Positions 18,675 through 24,865 of a stretch of DNA of 33,298 bases are shown here, piece by piece. Each line of letters opens with the position of its first letter. Position 1 is the first letter of the stretch. The position numbers were made by a program, and so were the translations under genes. The notes under the pieces were generated by a model. That model saw only the letters and a list, made by a program, of their open reading frames with translations. It ran no database searches and was not told where the DNA came from. The stretch comes from a virus: IMG/VR virus record IMGVR_UViG_3300046751_000059, positions 1-33,298 of that record. The stretch is one strand, 5' to 3'.

Positions 18675-18938
18675 TTATACAGCAGTGCTAGCCTTTGCGC
18701 TTTTCTTGCTGACCACTGACCCGCTTTTCCGCCCTTTGCCTCGCGCTTTACGCGGTTGAACAGGCTTTTCCTCAGTTTGGGCTTCGTGTAGTTCCCCGCT
18801 TCGTTGACCGCCATCTTCTTTCTCCATAGGTATTAGTCGGCGTGAGTCTGGCATATAGGTTGCGCCAGAAAGAATACGTCCATCAGGCATTTTAATAGTC
18901 GGTCCTTCATAGGGAGTGCCATCTGTAAATTGCCACAT
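18675..18938 (-). CDS. Small protein with basic C-terminal tail
   Basis: 87 aa. The N-terminal 40 residues look folded (FTDGTPYEGPTIKMPDGRIL). The rest is a disordered Lys/Arg/Ser/Gly/Ala tail reminiscent of histone tails. 24 bases separate it from the next gene. Function unknown. Confidence 0.6.
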   Translation of the reverse strand: MWQFTDGTPYEGPTIKMPDGRILSGATYMPDSRRLIPMEKEDGGQRSGELHEAQTEEKPVQPRKARGKGRKSGSVVSKKSAKASTAV

Positions 18939-18942
18939 TGTT

Positions 18943-19296
18943 TTAATCCTTTTCTTTTTTGTAATCCCTAAAATTTATGTCGCGCATAATAAATGATTTA
19001 GGGTTTCTTACAAGCGGTAGGCCAGCATTAAGGTAATCTTTTCTTGTTGCGTCTTTTGAAAGGTTACGCAAAGCCTTGCGTGCCATATTCATTGAAACTT
19101 TATATTCAGATAATTCTTTTAACTGTTCTTTTCTGCGAGATTTTTTTTCTTCACGAGTTTTATCGTTTGAAGAAGCTATCAAACTTAAGCGATGTGCAAC
19201 TGGTGAAGATATTTGATCTTCAAGCTGTTTAACGCCACGGCTTATAGATGAATTAAGATCAGCCATCGTAAGCATTTTAAGTTTTGATTCAGACAT
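18943..19296 (-). CDS. Small charged helical protein
   Basis: 117 aa, Lys/Arg/Ser-rich, with a likely coiled-coil middle (residues about 48-80). It overlaps the 50-aa gene upstream by 8 bases (ATGTCTGA). No family recognised. It belongs to the group of basic proteins between terminase subunits. Confidence 0.6.
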   Translation of the reverse strand: MSESKLKMLTMADLNSSISRGVKQLEDQISSPVAHRLSLIASSNDKTREEKKSRRKEQLKELSEYKVSMNMARKALRNLSKDATRKDYLNAGLPLVRNPKSFIMRDINFRDYKKEKD

Positions 19297-19441
19297 TTTT
19301 CATCTTCGATTTAATAATTTTTTGTTGAAGTGCCTTTGGCAAAGAAGCTTGTTGTTTAGTCAGCAATGACTTCGCCGCCTTCTTAGCTTTCTTTTTGCCT
19401 TCTGGTGTGTAGGCATATTTTTTTCCCATTACGTTTGGCAT
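19289..19441 (-). CDS. 50-aa lysine-rich protein
   Basis: Reads MPNVMGKKYAYTPEGKKKAK and so on, ending KSKMKNV. About a third of the residues are Lys. The start MGKKYAYTPEGKKKAKK is a recurrent motif in short phage proteins. It stops inside the start of the next gene with an 8-base overlap. The TAAGGAAAAG upstream is an acceptable ribosome site. Probably nucleic-acid binding; no function known. Confidence 0.65.
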   Translation of the reverse strand: MPNVMGKKYAYTPEGKKKAKKAAKSLLTKQQASLPKALQQKIIKSKMKNV

Positions 19442-19482
19442 TATGCTTTTCCTTATATTTATCTAAATCTTTAATTTTTTTG

Positions 19483-19794
19483 CTAATTATCTAATAGCTT
19501 TTGAGTTTCGCTACCTTTTACAGCTTTAAGTAAAGTTGAAGCCATAGTTTTTCTATTTGCACTTGTTTTACCATCTACCATAGTATGAACCATACCAATA
19601 TCTTTTAACTTTTTAGACATTAATTTTATTTCTCTGCCATAGTTTTGATTGGGACGATTTTCCTTCATACCAGCCACTTCTTTAACAACATCTTTTGCCA
19701 TAGACATTAAGGTGGTTCTGCTTGGGACAGTTTGTTTTTTCTTCTCTTTAGCCCTTTTAACAGATCTAGCCATCAAACTTTTTTTCAAATCCAT
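19483..19794 (-). CDS. Small basic protein
   Basis: 103 aa, highly basic and helical, MDLKKSLMARSVKRAKEKKK at the start. Its ATG overlaps the stop of the previous gene (19794), so the pair is coupled. No family recognised. Confidence 0.6.
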   Translation of the reverse strand: MDLKKSLMARSVKRAKEKKKQTVPSRTTLMSMAKDVVKEVAGMKENRPNQNYGREIKLMSKKLKDIGMVHTMVDGKTSANRKTMASTLLKAVKGSETQKLLDN

Positions 19795-20096
19795 TATGCT
19801 TTTCCTTTCTTAGCTTTGTTTCTGCGTGATATAGCCGCGCCGATACGCTTGGCCTCTGCTTTACTACCAGCACCCCAAGCCTGTAAGCTAAGAAGAAGTC
19901 TGGTTGGTTCGCCCTTCTCGTCCCTCTCAGGACCCCTCATGCCGCCCATGCGTTGCAGAAAAGATGCCCTGCGTGGGTTGTCACCTGACTTAACAGGGGC
20001 TTTTAAGGTGCCGCCCTTGTAAGAGTCACGCCCCTTTTGATTCAATCCACCTTTAGGATTCTTACCTGCCTTGCGTGTCCATGCTGGGGTTTTCAT
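19794..20096 (-). CDS. Small basic phage protein (DUF6321-like)
   Basis: 100 aa. The pattern PAWTRKAGKNPKGGLNQKGR, then VKSGDNPRRASFLQRMGGM and GPERDEKGEPTRLLLSLQAWG, is well conserved in many phages near packaging genes and I recall it as DUF6321. The protein is rich in Arg, Lys and Gly. The molecular role is not known. One-base couplings at both ends tie it to its neighbours. Confidence 0.75.
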   Translation of the reverse strand: MKTPAWTRKAGKNPKGGLNQKGRDSYKGGTLKAPVKSGDNPRRASFLQRMGGMRGPERDEKGEPTRLLLSLQAWGAGSKAEAKRIGAAISRRNKAKKGKA

Positions 20097-20692
20097 TAAC
20101 CAAGCCCTCGTTTACCAAGGCTTCTAAGATTAACCAGTGAACGCCGCGATCCAAACGCAACACCGCGTCTGCCTGTGCCACGCCTAGCCTTAGTGCTTCT
20201 ACCAACGCCAGCAATAACAGGTTCAACCTCGTCAGGCTCGTCCTCTATCTTAGGCTGAGGTGGCTCATCTCTGGTTTCCTGCTCAGTGGTGGGTACATTC
20301 TTGTAAGGGCTAGCACTAGCCATGCCAGTGTATGTGCCATCCTCATCAACGCCAACAATGTTGCCATCCTTAAACACAGGCTTGCCACCAGCAATAACCT
20401 TCTGGAGCATAGCCTCGTTCATCTTTCTCTTAGCAATAGCCGCACCAGCAGTGGTTGCGCTAGGAATAACAACCCTTGTGTCACCTCTTGCCTCAGTCAC
20501 CATCTTGCCAAGTGCATTAAAGTTGGAAGCACTTCCAAACTCAGAACGCCCAGCTAATGCCGCCGCATCCCTAGCACCTTGTCCAGTGCTACCTAACATT
20601 GCTTGGAAAGCCGCAGGGCTTCTGCCCATAGCTAGACGTTGCGGTGCGCTAAATGATTCTTCCTGATTGCTCTGCGAACTTCCACTGCCCAT
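20096..20692 (-). CDS. Unknown protein with disordered acidic and basic tails
   Basis: 198 aa. Residues 1-110 are Ser/Ala/Gly-rich. Residues about 135-165 are acidic and Pro-rich (EDEPDEVEPV). The end is Arg/Gly-rich (RGTGRRGVAFGSRRSL). It looks largely unfolded, as in structural or nucleic-acid-bound proteins. It sits one base after the acyltransferase-like gene. Confidence 0.6.
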   Translation of the reverse strand: MGSGSSQSNQEESFSAPQRLAMGRSPAAFQAMLGSTGQGARDAAALAGRSEFGSASNFNALGKMVTEARGDTRVVIPSATTAGAAIAKRKMNEAMLQKVIAGGKPVFKDGNIVGVDEDGTYTGMASASPYKNVPTTEQETRDEPPQPKIEDEPDEVEPVIAGVGRSTKARRGTGRRGVAFGSRRSLVNLRSLGKRGLG

Positions 20693-20693
20693 A

Positions 20694-21080
20694 TCAATTC
20701 CCCTTCAAACTAAACCAGCCTAACTTGCCTGTCTCTGTACGAAGCCAGTAAGCATCACGATAACCCAAGCCACTAAACAAACCAATAAGCCCCTTAAATG
20801 ATCTGGCAATCTCAACTCTACCACCCAAACAAATAAAATCTACTAACCAAACAGTATCACCACCACCAGCAAACCAATCAGCATCGAACCTTCTAGTGGC
20901 TAAATATTTTTCCACCTGATCCGCATTAGGAAAACCCCAAGTAGCCAACACACCATCCTCTACCAAACACTGCCCTAAACTAATAGGACGAGCAACGTAC
21001 AATTCTAACTCTCTATCACCCCACCAACTGTGATAGTCACTGCTTTGAACTAAATGCTGTATCGTGCTTTTTTGAATCAT
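20694..21080 (-). CDS. HlyC-like acyltransferase-fold protein
   Basis: 128 aa. The layout resembles toxin-activating lysine acyltransferases (HlyC): a short-chain start, a central WFAGGGDTVWLVDFICLGG aligning with the HlyC stretch 'W-SGDR-WF-DW-APFG', and an end YWLRTETGKLGWFSLKGN aligning with its 'DPKTHVGK...F-GGK' region. The conserved His of HlyC could be His17 (DYHSWW). HlyC moves fatty acyl groups from acyl-carrier protein to lysines; here the target is unknown and the protein is shorter than HlyC (about 170). No toxin gene is present. Phages carry such short versions near terminase genes. Similarity is judged by eye. Confidence 0.5.
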   Translation of the reverse strand: MIQKSTIQHLVQSSDYHSWWGDRELELYVARPISLGQCLVEDGVLATWGFPNADQVEKYLATRRFDADWFAGGGDTVWLVDFICLGGRVEIARSFKGLIGLFSGLGYRDAYWLRTETGKLGWFSLKGN

Positions 21081-21139
21081 AATGTTTGTGGTAGACCCCT
21101 TGCGAACATAACAGTCGCACTTTTGACCCCCACCCCACC

Positions 21140-21511
21140 TTATCCAAGGTCTATAGACACCTTAATTTCGCCAGCATGTAGGTGCATATGCTTATCTGGT
21201 GCTTTGAAGCCAGCTCTGTCCAAGATATCCTTGCTAGCTTCTAGCTGAACGTACTCACTCTTAGCACCACCAGATAAGGACACAAGCCGAGCCGCGGCAA
21301 GGGTAGCACTCACGCCTAACTGCTCACCTATCGCTTGCATCATGTACGCCTGCACATGTGGGAGCTTGAGAGTCTTCTGTGCTGTCACTCTTCCTGCATC
21401 ACCCTTAGCATAGCCAGCAATCTCAGCGGCATCTTTTATGGTACAGCCTCTTGCTACTAATGTATCCACCAAAGCAGTCTGTTTATCGGTTAACTTAACT
21501 ACACTTGTCAT
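21140..21511 (-). CDS. terS: Terminase small subunit
   Basis: 123 aa, first gene of the leftward block. The sequence LTDKQTALVDTLVARGCTIKDAAEIAGYAKGDAG is a DNA-binding helix-turn-helix of the small terminase type. VQLEASKDILDRAGFKAPDK is the usual C-terminal part of this family. It recognises the packaging site and loads the motor. I use the ATG at 21511 and not 21610: the earlier start adds a hydrophobic Cys/Trp-rich leader absent from the family. A seven-G run ends 3 bases before this ATG. It is separated from the large subunit gene by 2.9 kb of small genes, unusually far. Confidence 0.85.
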   Translation of the reverse strand: MTSVVKLTDKQTALVDTLVARGCTIKDAAEIAGYAKGDAGRVTAQKTLKLPHVQAYMMQAIGEQLGVSATLAAARLVSLSGGAKSEYVQLEASKDILDRAGFKAPDKHMHLHAGEIKVSIDLG

Positions 21512-21514
21512 CTG

Positions 21515-21535
21515 CCCCCCCTTGTGTTCCCCCCC
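21515..21535 (-). promoter_or_regulatory. Two G7 tracts at the ribosome site of the late block
   Basis: On the minus strand the leader reads G7-AACACAA-G7-CAG-ATG. It serves as Shine-Dalgarno region (AAGG) and fits the four-run G-quadruplex pattern with loops of 1, 7 and 1. It could control translation of the first packaging gene. Confidence 0.5.
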
Positions 21536-21538
21536 ACT

Positions 21539-21565
21539 TTCATACCTTTCTGAACATCTTGTCAA
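21539..21565 (-). promoter_or_regulatory. Possible second sigma70 promoter for the late block
   Basis: Minus-strand TTGACA (21560-21565), 15-bp spacer, TATGAA (21539-21544). The -35 is perfect but the spacer is short and the -10 is 4 of 6. Transcription would begin about 20 bases before the terS ATG. Confidence 0.4.
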
Positions 21566-21597
21566 CGCACAAAACGACAACCACGACAACAGACCTA

Positions 21598-21619
21598 TCT
21601 GAAAGATCAAAGCTCTTTG
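21598..21619 (-). promoter_or_regulatory. Leader element, late-transcript copy
   Basis: Read in the direction of late transcription (minus), this 22-mer matches the early copy at 21970-21991 at 19 of 22 positions. Its core is CAAAG-NN-CTTTG followed by TCTTTCAGA. It lies about 112 bases after the predicted late start site near 21731. Confidence 0.55.
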
Positions 21620-21733
21620 CTCACGTCTTTACCTACAGAGCCAGTGCGTCCTTGCTGTGTCGCCGTTGACACCACTTGCCCCTGTCAAGCAACTGTCCTC
21701 GCCAAGCCCCATTATCCGAAGCACAACCTGTCA

Positions 21734-21746
21734 TCCAAGTATAGTC
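21734..21746 (-). promoter_or_regulatory. Promoter box GACTATACTTGGA, leftward copy
   Basis: Reading left on the minus strand, GACTATACTTGGA contains the -10 TATACT (21738-21743). A -35 TTGGCA lies at 21760-21765 with a 16-bp spacer. Both hexamers match consensus at 5 of 6 positions, so this is the best sigma70 promoter in the window. It should drive the late block. Confidence 0.65.
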
Positions 21747-21762
21747 GCAGGCCGCACCCTGC
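21747..21762. other. Small hairpin between divergent promoter boxes
   Basis: GCAGG (21747-21751) pairs with CCTGC (21758-21762) around a 6-base loop, directly beside the leftward promoter box and inside its spacer. It may be part of a folded region or a protein-binding dyad. Confidence 0.4.
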
Positions 21763-21805
21763 CAATGGCTGTTTCTACTGGTTCATATCCGTCTCGCCGT
21801 GGCTG

Positions 21806-21818
21806 GACTATACTTGGA
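21806..21818 (+). promoter_or_regulatory. Promoter box GACTATACTTGGA, rightward copy
   Basis: Exact copy of the leftward box, facing right, giving a -10 TATACT at 21809-21814. No good -35 is seen 16-18 bases upstream, so this promoter may need an activator. Predicted start near 21821, about 105 bases before the first early gene. Confidence 0.5.
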
Positions 21819-21820
21819 CG

Positions 21821-21926
21821 CTTCACCAGCCCAGCAGGGCTGTTTCGCGCCGTGGGTGTCAGGTCGTGCTTTCGGACGGGGCATAAGGCGAGGGCAGTTC
21901 CTCGTCAGTTACAAATGGAGTCAACT
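21821..21926 (+). other. GC-rich folded leader of the early transcript
   Basis: About 60% GC against about 42% for the window. It contains a 6-bp tetraloop hairpin (CAGCCC-AGCA-GGGCTG, 21827-21842, followed by TTT) and a 7-bp hairpin GGCGAGG/CCTCGTC (21888-21907, one G-T pair). No convincing reading frame. It may be a regulatory RNA leader. I know no matching riboswitch. Confidence 0.45.
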
Positions 21927-22340
21927 ATGACAAAGCAAGTAAACACTAACTCTTTCGCTAAAGACATCACAAAGCTCTTTGCTCTTTCAGACAGGACTAC
22001 AAATTCAACATTACAGTATTTCACTAACAAGATCATCAAGGATATCAAGTGGAACACAAATAACAAGTTGGAGAAAATCCAGAGCATGGAAGAAGAATGT
22101 CTAAATCTCTACATCGAACACAAAGAAAACGGTGTCGTGCTAGATAATGACAGAATCTTACAGCTTCAAAACGACATCGAATGGAATCAGCATCAGATCA
22201 AAGTCAATGACGATCTTGAGCATTACTTCCAGACAGCTTCCGAACAACTCTTTCCAAAGGTACACGCCGACAGCAAGGCAGTCGCTGGATCTATTGACAG
22301 ATTGGAAGCTAAATACAAAGCTATGAAGGGTGCTAAGTAG
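21927..22340 (+). CDS. First early gene, unknown charged helical protein
   Basis: 137 aa, MTKQVNTNSFAKDITKLFAL at the start, mostly helical with many Lys, Glu, Asp and Asn, likely a coiled coil in residues 45-110. The ATG at 21927 has GGAG six bases upstream; the ATG at 21915 lies before that site. The frame runs open far upstream (to 21657) through the GC-rich control region, which I treat as chance. The gene lies between the early promoter and a strong terminator, the place of the antiterminator gene N in lambda. That role is a guess. Confidence 0.75.
   Translation: MTKQVNTNSFAKDITKLFALSDRTTNSTLQYFTNKIIKDIKWNTNNKLEKIQSMEEECLNLYIEHKENGVVLDNDRILQLQNDIEWNQHQIKVNDDLEHYFQTASEQLFPKVHADSKAVAGSIDRLEAKYKAMKGAK
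21970..21991 (+). promoter_or_regulatory. Leader element, early-transcript copy, with tandem boxA-like GCTCTTT
   Basis: Second copy of the divergent element, within codons 15-22 of the first early gene. It holds GCTCTTT twice in tandem (21974-21980 and 21981-21987). The boxA sequence of ribosomal and lambda antitermination sites is similar (GCTCTTTA). Confidence 0.5.
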
Positions 22341-22344
22341 CACC
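22329..22344 (+). other. Hairpin over the stop of the first early gene
   Basis: GGTGCT-AAGT-AGCACC, a 6-bp perfect stem overlapping the TAG stop, followed by TTTCTC. Weak as a terminator alone, but it stands 15 bases before a strong one. Confidence 0.6.
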
Positions 22345-22358
22345 TTTCTCTCCCTACT

Positions 22359-22389
22359 GCCTCGGTGCTTCGGCATCGGGGCTTTTTTT
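22359..22389 (+). terminator. Strong rho-independent terminator
   Basis: Ten-pair stem (GCCTCGGTGC with GCATCGGGGC, two wobble pairs) closed by a C-UUCG-G tetraloop and followed by seven T. This is a textbook intrinsic terminator. It separates the first early gene from the rest of the early block, so later genes need read-through or the promoter at 22434-22463. Confidence 0.92.
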
Positions 22390-22433
22390 ATGGCTATATT
22401 TCACGCCGCCGCAGGGCAGACAACCAACATTAC

Positions 22434-22463
22434 TTGTTGCAGAGTGCAACTAACTGTTATACA
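22434..22463 (+). promoter_or_regulatory. Extended -10 promoter with operator-like dyads
   Basis: TGT-TATACA (22455-22463) is an extended -10. TTGTTG at 22434-22439 gives an 18-bp spacer. The perfect dyad GTTGCA-GAG-TGCAAC (22436-22450) covers the -35 and spacer. A second, CACTGC-AAGTAC-GCAGTG (22462-22479), covers the start site. Both are placed as repressor sites. The promoter follows the terminator and would restart early transcription. Confidence 0.6.
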
Positions 22464-22493
22464 CTGCAAGTACGCAGTGAAATTGAGGAAAAA

Positions 22494-22646
22494 ATGTCAA
22501 ACTTTCTTATCGGTCTAGGTATTTTCGCAATGGTATTCGGCACATCAATGGCTGAACCAATGTCAACCAACGTATTCTTAATGCAAATAGGATTAATATT
22601 TGGCGGCCTAATCTCTGCCATCTACGGCGGTATCATCCGCAAATAA
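22494..22646 (+). CDS. Small two-helix membrane protein
   Basis: 50 aa, MSNFLIGLGIFAMVFGTSMA at the start, with two hydrophobic segments (about residues 3-20 and 28-46) and an end IYGGIIRK. Ribosome site TTGAGGA precedes the ATG at 22494. The frame extends upstream to 22365 but across the terminator, so the short form is right. It may be an early membrane effector, such as superinfection exclusion. No family recognised. Confidence 0.7.
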   Translation: MSNFLIGLGIFAMVFGTSMAEPMSTNVFLMQIGLIFGGLISAIYGGIIRK

Positions 22647-22669
22647 ATCGTTCAAAAAGGAGAACCAAA

Positions 22670-23041
22670 ATGGATGCTTTCAAAATATCTGCTGAAATGC
22701 GTGCAATACAATTCAATGCTATTGAAACAACCAAAGACATAATGGTTTGTAAAGTTAAAGATTTACCAGAACCAAAAGATAACAAGCTTAGTTTAATAAC
22801 AAATAAACATCTTGAAACAGGTTTGTGTGTAATGTTTCACACAACAGATGGATGCGTAATGGAAGTGCGTGGCTATGATATAGAAGGCAAAGAGTTTTCT
22901 TACAAGTTTCACTATGAAAAAGCACCTAAACAGCCAGTCACAATGAGGGCTGTAAGCGCATCTGGAAAAGCAATCAAACTTAAAGTCTCAGTTGACACAT
23001 CAGACAAACAAAAGTCTGGTGTTAAAATTATTCAAAAATAG
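22670..23041 (+). CDS. Unknown early protein
   Basis: 123 aa, soluble, MDAFKISAEMRAIQFNAIET at the start, with a beta-rich centre (LCVMFHTTDGCVMEVRGYDI) and a basic end. It has the GGAGAACCA start box and ends at the box of the DUF932 gene. No family recognised. Confidence 0.7.
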   Translation: MDAFKISAEMRAIQFNAIETTKDIMVCKVKDLPEPKDNKLSLITNKHLETGLCVMFHTTDGCVMEVRGYDIEGKEFSYKFHYEKAPKQPVTMRAVSASGKAIKLKVSVDTSDKQKSGVKIIQK

Positions 23042-23051
23042 GAGAACCACT

Positions 23052-23918
23052 ATGAATGATATGACATCAGTACAGATCATCGAAAACGAATGGTCATTCC
23101 CTGTAGAAACATATGACTTATGGGCTACATCAGCATTGTCAAACACACCAGATGCAGAAGTGCCTCAGTCTATGGCTCGTGCGATTGTTCGCACAGATAC
23201 AAACCAAGTTCTTGGTGTTCATGGCTCTAAGTACAAAGCAATCAAGCATGATGATGTAGTAAATTCCGTGCTTGATGCTGTAAAGAAATCATCTGTGTCT
23301 AATAATTACGAAACAAAAATTGAAATCTTTGACAACGGTGCAAAGCTACGCGGCACGATAGACTTCAATGATCTAACTATCGAACCAGCAGTAGGTGACT
23401 ACGTTAAGTTCCGCGTTCAGTTCTTCAACTCATATGATAGTAGCTGGGCATTTCAACAATCAGCTTTTGGCCTACGTTTATGGTGTTTGAATGGATGTAC
23501 ACACGCAGATACTGTAGCTAATACATGGGCAAAGCATACAACCAACGTCAATGTTGAAGGCAGTTCAAGCAAGATCAAAGCTGGCTTGGAATCTTTCTTG
23601 CAAACACCAGACATTTACAAGTCATGGATGTCAACTCATGTCGATGATGAAATGGCAGAGATGTTCTTTAAGCATAGAATGTGCCGTGTACCTAACAAGA
23701 CAAGCACATTCAAATGGAATGAGCGTATGTTAGATGCACTCATGTCCTGCTGGTACAGTGACAAGTCAAAGCTAGGCTCAAACAAATGGGCTTTGTACAA
23801 TGCTTGTACTTATTGGGCTAGTCATACCAGTGAGTCACGTTCACCAGCTAACACACAAAGGTTGCGTGACAATCAACTAGCCAAGGTATTCAAGAAAGCT
23901 AACTGGCATAGTGTTTAA
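23052..23918 (+). CDS. DUF932 phage/plasmid-like protein
   Basis: 288 aa. The sequence VLGVHGSKYKAIKHDDVVNSVLDAV with later VKFRVQFFNSYDSSWAF and LRLWCLNGC fits DUF932, a family of phage and plasmid proteins. Function is not established; links to DNA replication or recombination have been suggested from context. I use the ATG at 23052 with its GGAGAACCA box; an upstream in-frame ATG at 22992 lies inside the previous gene. A very stable hairpin follows the stop. Confidence 0.82.
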   Translation: MNDMTSVQIIENEWSFPVETYDLWATSALSNTPDAEVPQSMARAIVRTDTNQVLGVHGSKYKAIKHDDVVNSVLDAVKKSSVSNNYETKIEIFDNGAKLRGTIDFNDLTIEPAVGDYVKFRVQFFNSYDSSWAFQQSAFGLRLWCLNGCTHADTVANTWAKHTTNVNVEGSSSKIKAGLESFLQTPDIYKSWMSTHVDDEMAEMFFKHRMCRVPNKTSTFKWNERMLDALMSCWYSDKSKLGSNKWALYNACTYWASHTSESRSPANTQRLRDNQLAKVFKKANWHSV

Positions 23919-23924
23919 TCGCTC

Positions 23925-23968
23925 GGCGTAACCGCCCCGCCCCACATAAGGCAGGGGGCGGTTGCGCC
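23925..23968 (+). other. Very stable 14-bp hairpin after the DUF932 gene
   Basis: GGCGTAACCGCCCC (23925-23938) pairs with GGGGCGGTTGCGCC (23955-23968), one G-T pair, loop of 16 bases with further GCC/GGC pairing. No T run follows, so it is not a classic terminator. It may protect the upstream mRNA end or bind protein. Confidence 0.75.
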
Positions 23969-23993
23969 TTGCTTCAACAATGGGAGAACCATA

Positions 23994-24203
23994 ATGAAAA
24001 TATCATTTATCAATCAAGTCAAAGATGTTCAACGATCATTGGCTTTACTTAATGAACGTGCGTCCGAAGAACAGTCGCAGTTCAGCTATCAAATACAACA
24101 GGCAATGTGGTCTATAGATAGAGTCGCATCAACATACGATGAAGTTCTTGGTCGTGACTCTGTAGAAGATCAATCATATCGCCCACCTTTGAAGGAGGTT
24201 TAG
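23994..24203 (+). CDS. Small unknown early protein
   Basis: 69 aa, acidic and helical, MKISFINQVKDVQRSLALLN at the start. It has the GGAGAACCA box. The next gene starts two bases after its stop, with a GGAGG ribosome site inside its last codons. No family recognised. Confidence 0.65.
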   Translation: MKISFINQVKDVQRSLALLNERASEEQSQFSYQIQQAMWSIDRVASTYDEVLGRDSVEDQSYRPPLKEV

Positions 24204-24205
24204 AC

Positions 24206-24412
24206 ATGGCACTTATGCAACAACGTCATTACGAATATCTTGCAGACCATGTAGCACCATTAATGTCTTGGCCTAGTGCTATTGTGGCTATGGCTGAGGA
24301 GTTAAAAGCTACAAATCCAAAGTTCAACAAAGAAAAATTTCTTAAACGTGCCATTGCCGCATGGGAATTAGCCAATCCAGTAAAGGATATTGATGATGAT
24401 ATACCTTACTAA
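24206..24412 (+). CDS. Small unknown early protein
   Basis: 68 aa, MALMQQRHYEYLADHVAPLM at the start, helical, ending in an acidic tail DIDDDIPY. This tail resembles the acidic tip by which SSB proteins bind partners, a loose similarity only. Ribosome site AAGGAGG is one of the best in the block and lacks the AACCA extension. Confidence 0.65.
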   Translation: MALMQQRHYEYLADHVAPLMSWPSAIVAMAEELKATNPKFNKEKFLKRAIAAWELANPVKDIDDDIPY

Positions 24413-24671
24413 AATTACAGGTAACATTTCATGTCAGGAATATGTTCAATGTGATGGATGTGGATACCAAACTTATTTTGCAAATGTTTCAGATGAGTGT
24501 CCAAATTGTAAGTCAGATGCTTTCACCAGCTATCAAATCTACACAGTTTATCAAACCGTCAATGCAAAAAATCCACAGGATGCAATCGATACCGCATTTG
24601 ATATGGGCGAATGGCAAACTATGGATGGTTCGATAACAATTGAATCAAAAGAAAGGATGAAAGCTATATGA
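24393..24671 (+). CDS. Zinc-ribbon protein
   Basis: 92 aa. CDGC and CPNC about 20 residues apart (VQCDGCGYQTYFANVSDECP) form a probable four-cysteine zinc ribbon. The C-terminal half (KNPQDAIDTAFDMGEWQ) is helical. Start choice is uncertain: TTG 24390, ATG 24393 or ATG 24396, all overlapping the end of the previous gene. It overlaps the next gene by four bases (ATGA). Confidence 0.6.
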   Translation: MMIYLTKITGNISCQEYVQCDGCGYQTYFANVSDECPNCKSDAFTSYQIYTVYQTVNAKNPQDAIDTAFDMGEWQTMDGSITIESKERMKAI

Positions 24672-24865
24672 GTAATCCAGATGTAATCACAATCGAATGG
24701 TGTACTGATGATGTGATGGAGCATTGTCAGTGGCTAACAAATGAACAAGCCAGAGATGTACTGCAAGCAATGTATAACAATCATGATTGTTGTGTGGGTA
24801 TATCATGGGATGTAATTTTTTACACAGCGCAAGCTATATTTCCAGAAGGAGAACCAAATGAATGA
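24668..24865 (+). CDS. Small unknown acidic protein
   Basis: 65 aa, MSNPDVITIEWCTDDVMEHC at the start, with four cysteines, Trp-rich and acidic. Coupled by ATGA to the previous gene, and its end overlaps the start of the next by 8 bases. No family recognised. Confidence 0.6.
   Translation: MSNPDVITIEWCTDDVMEHCQWLTNEQARDVLQAMYNNHDCCVGISWDVIFYTAQAIFPEGEPNE

Noticed and set aside
21666-21688. TTGACA and TGTCAA as facing -35 elements
   Set aside because: No -10-like hexamer at 16-18 bases on either strand.
21827-21842. Tetraloop hairpin followed by TTT as a terminator
   Set aside because: Only a 6-bp stem and three T; too weak, and directly after the predicted early start.
21617-21886. Plus-strand frames through the control region, including an upstream extension of the first early gene from 21657
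   Set aside because: Composition follows GC-rich non-coding DNA; the predicted promoter and the ribosome site for 21927 lie inside them.
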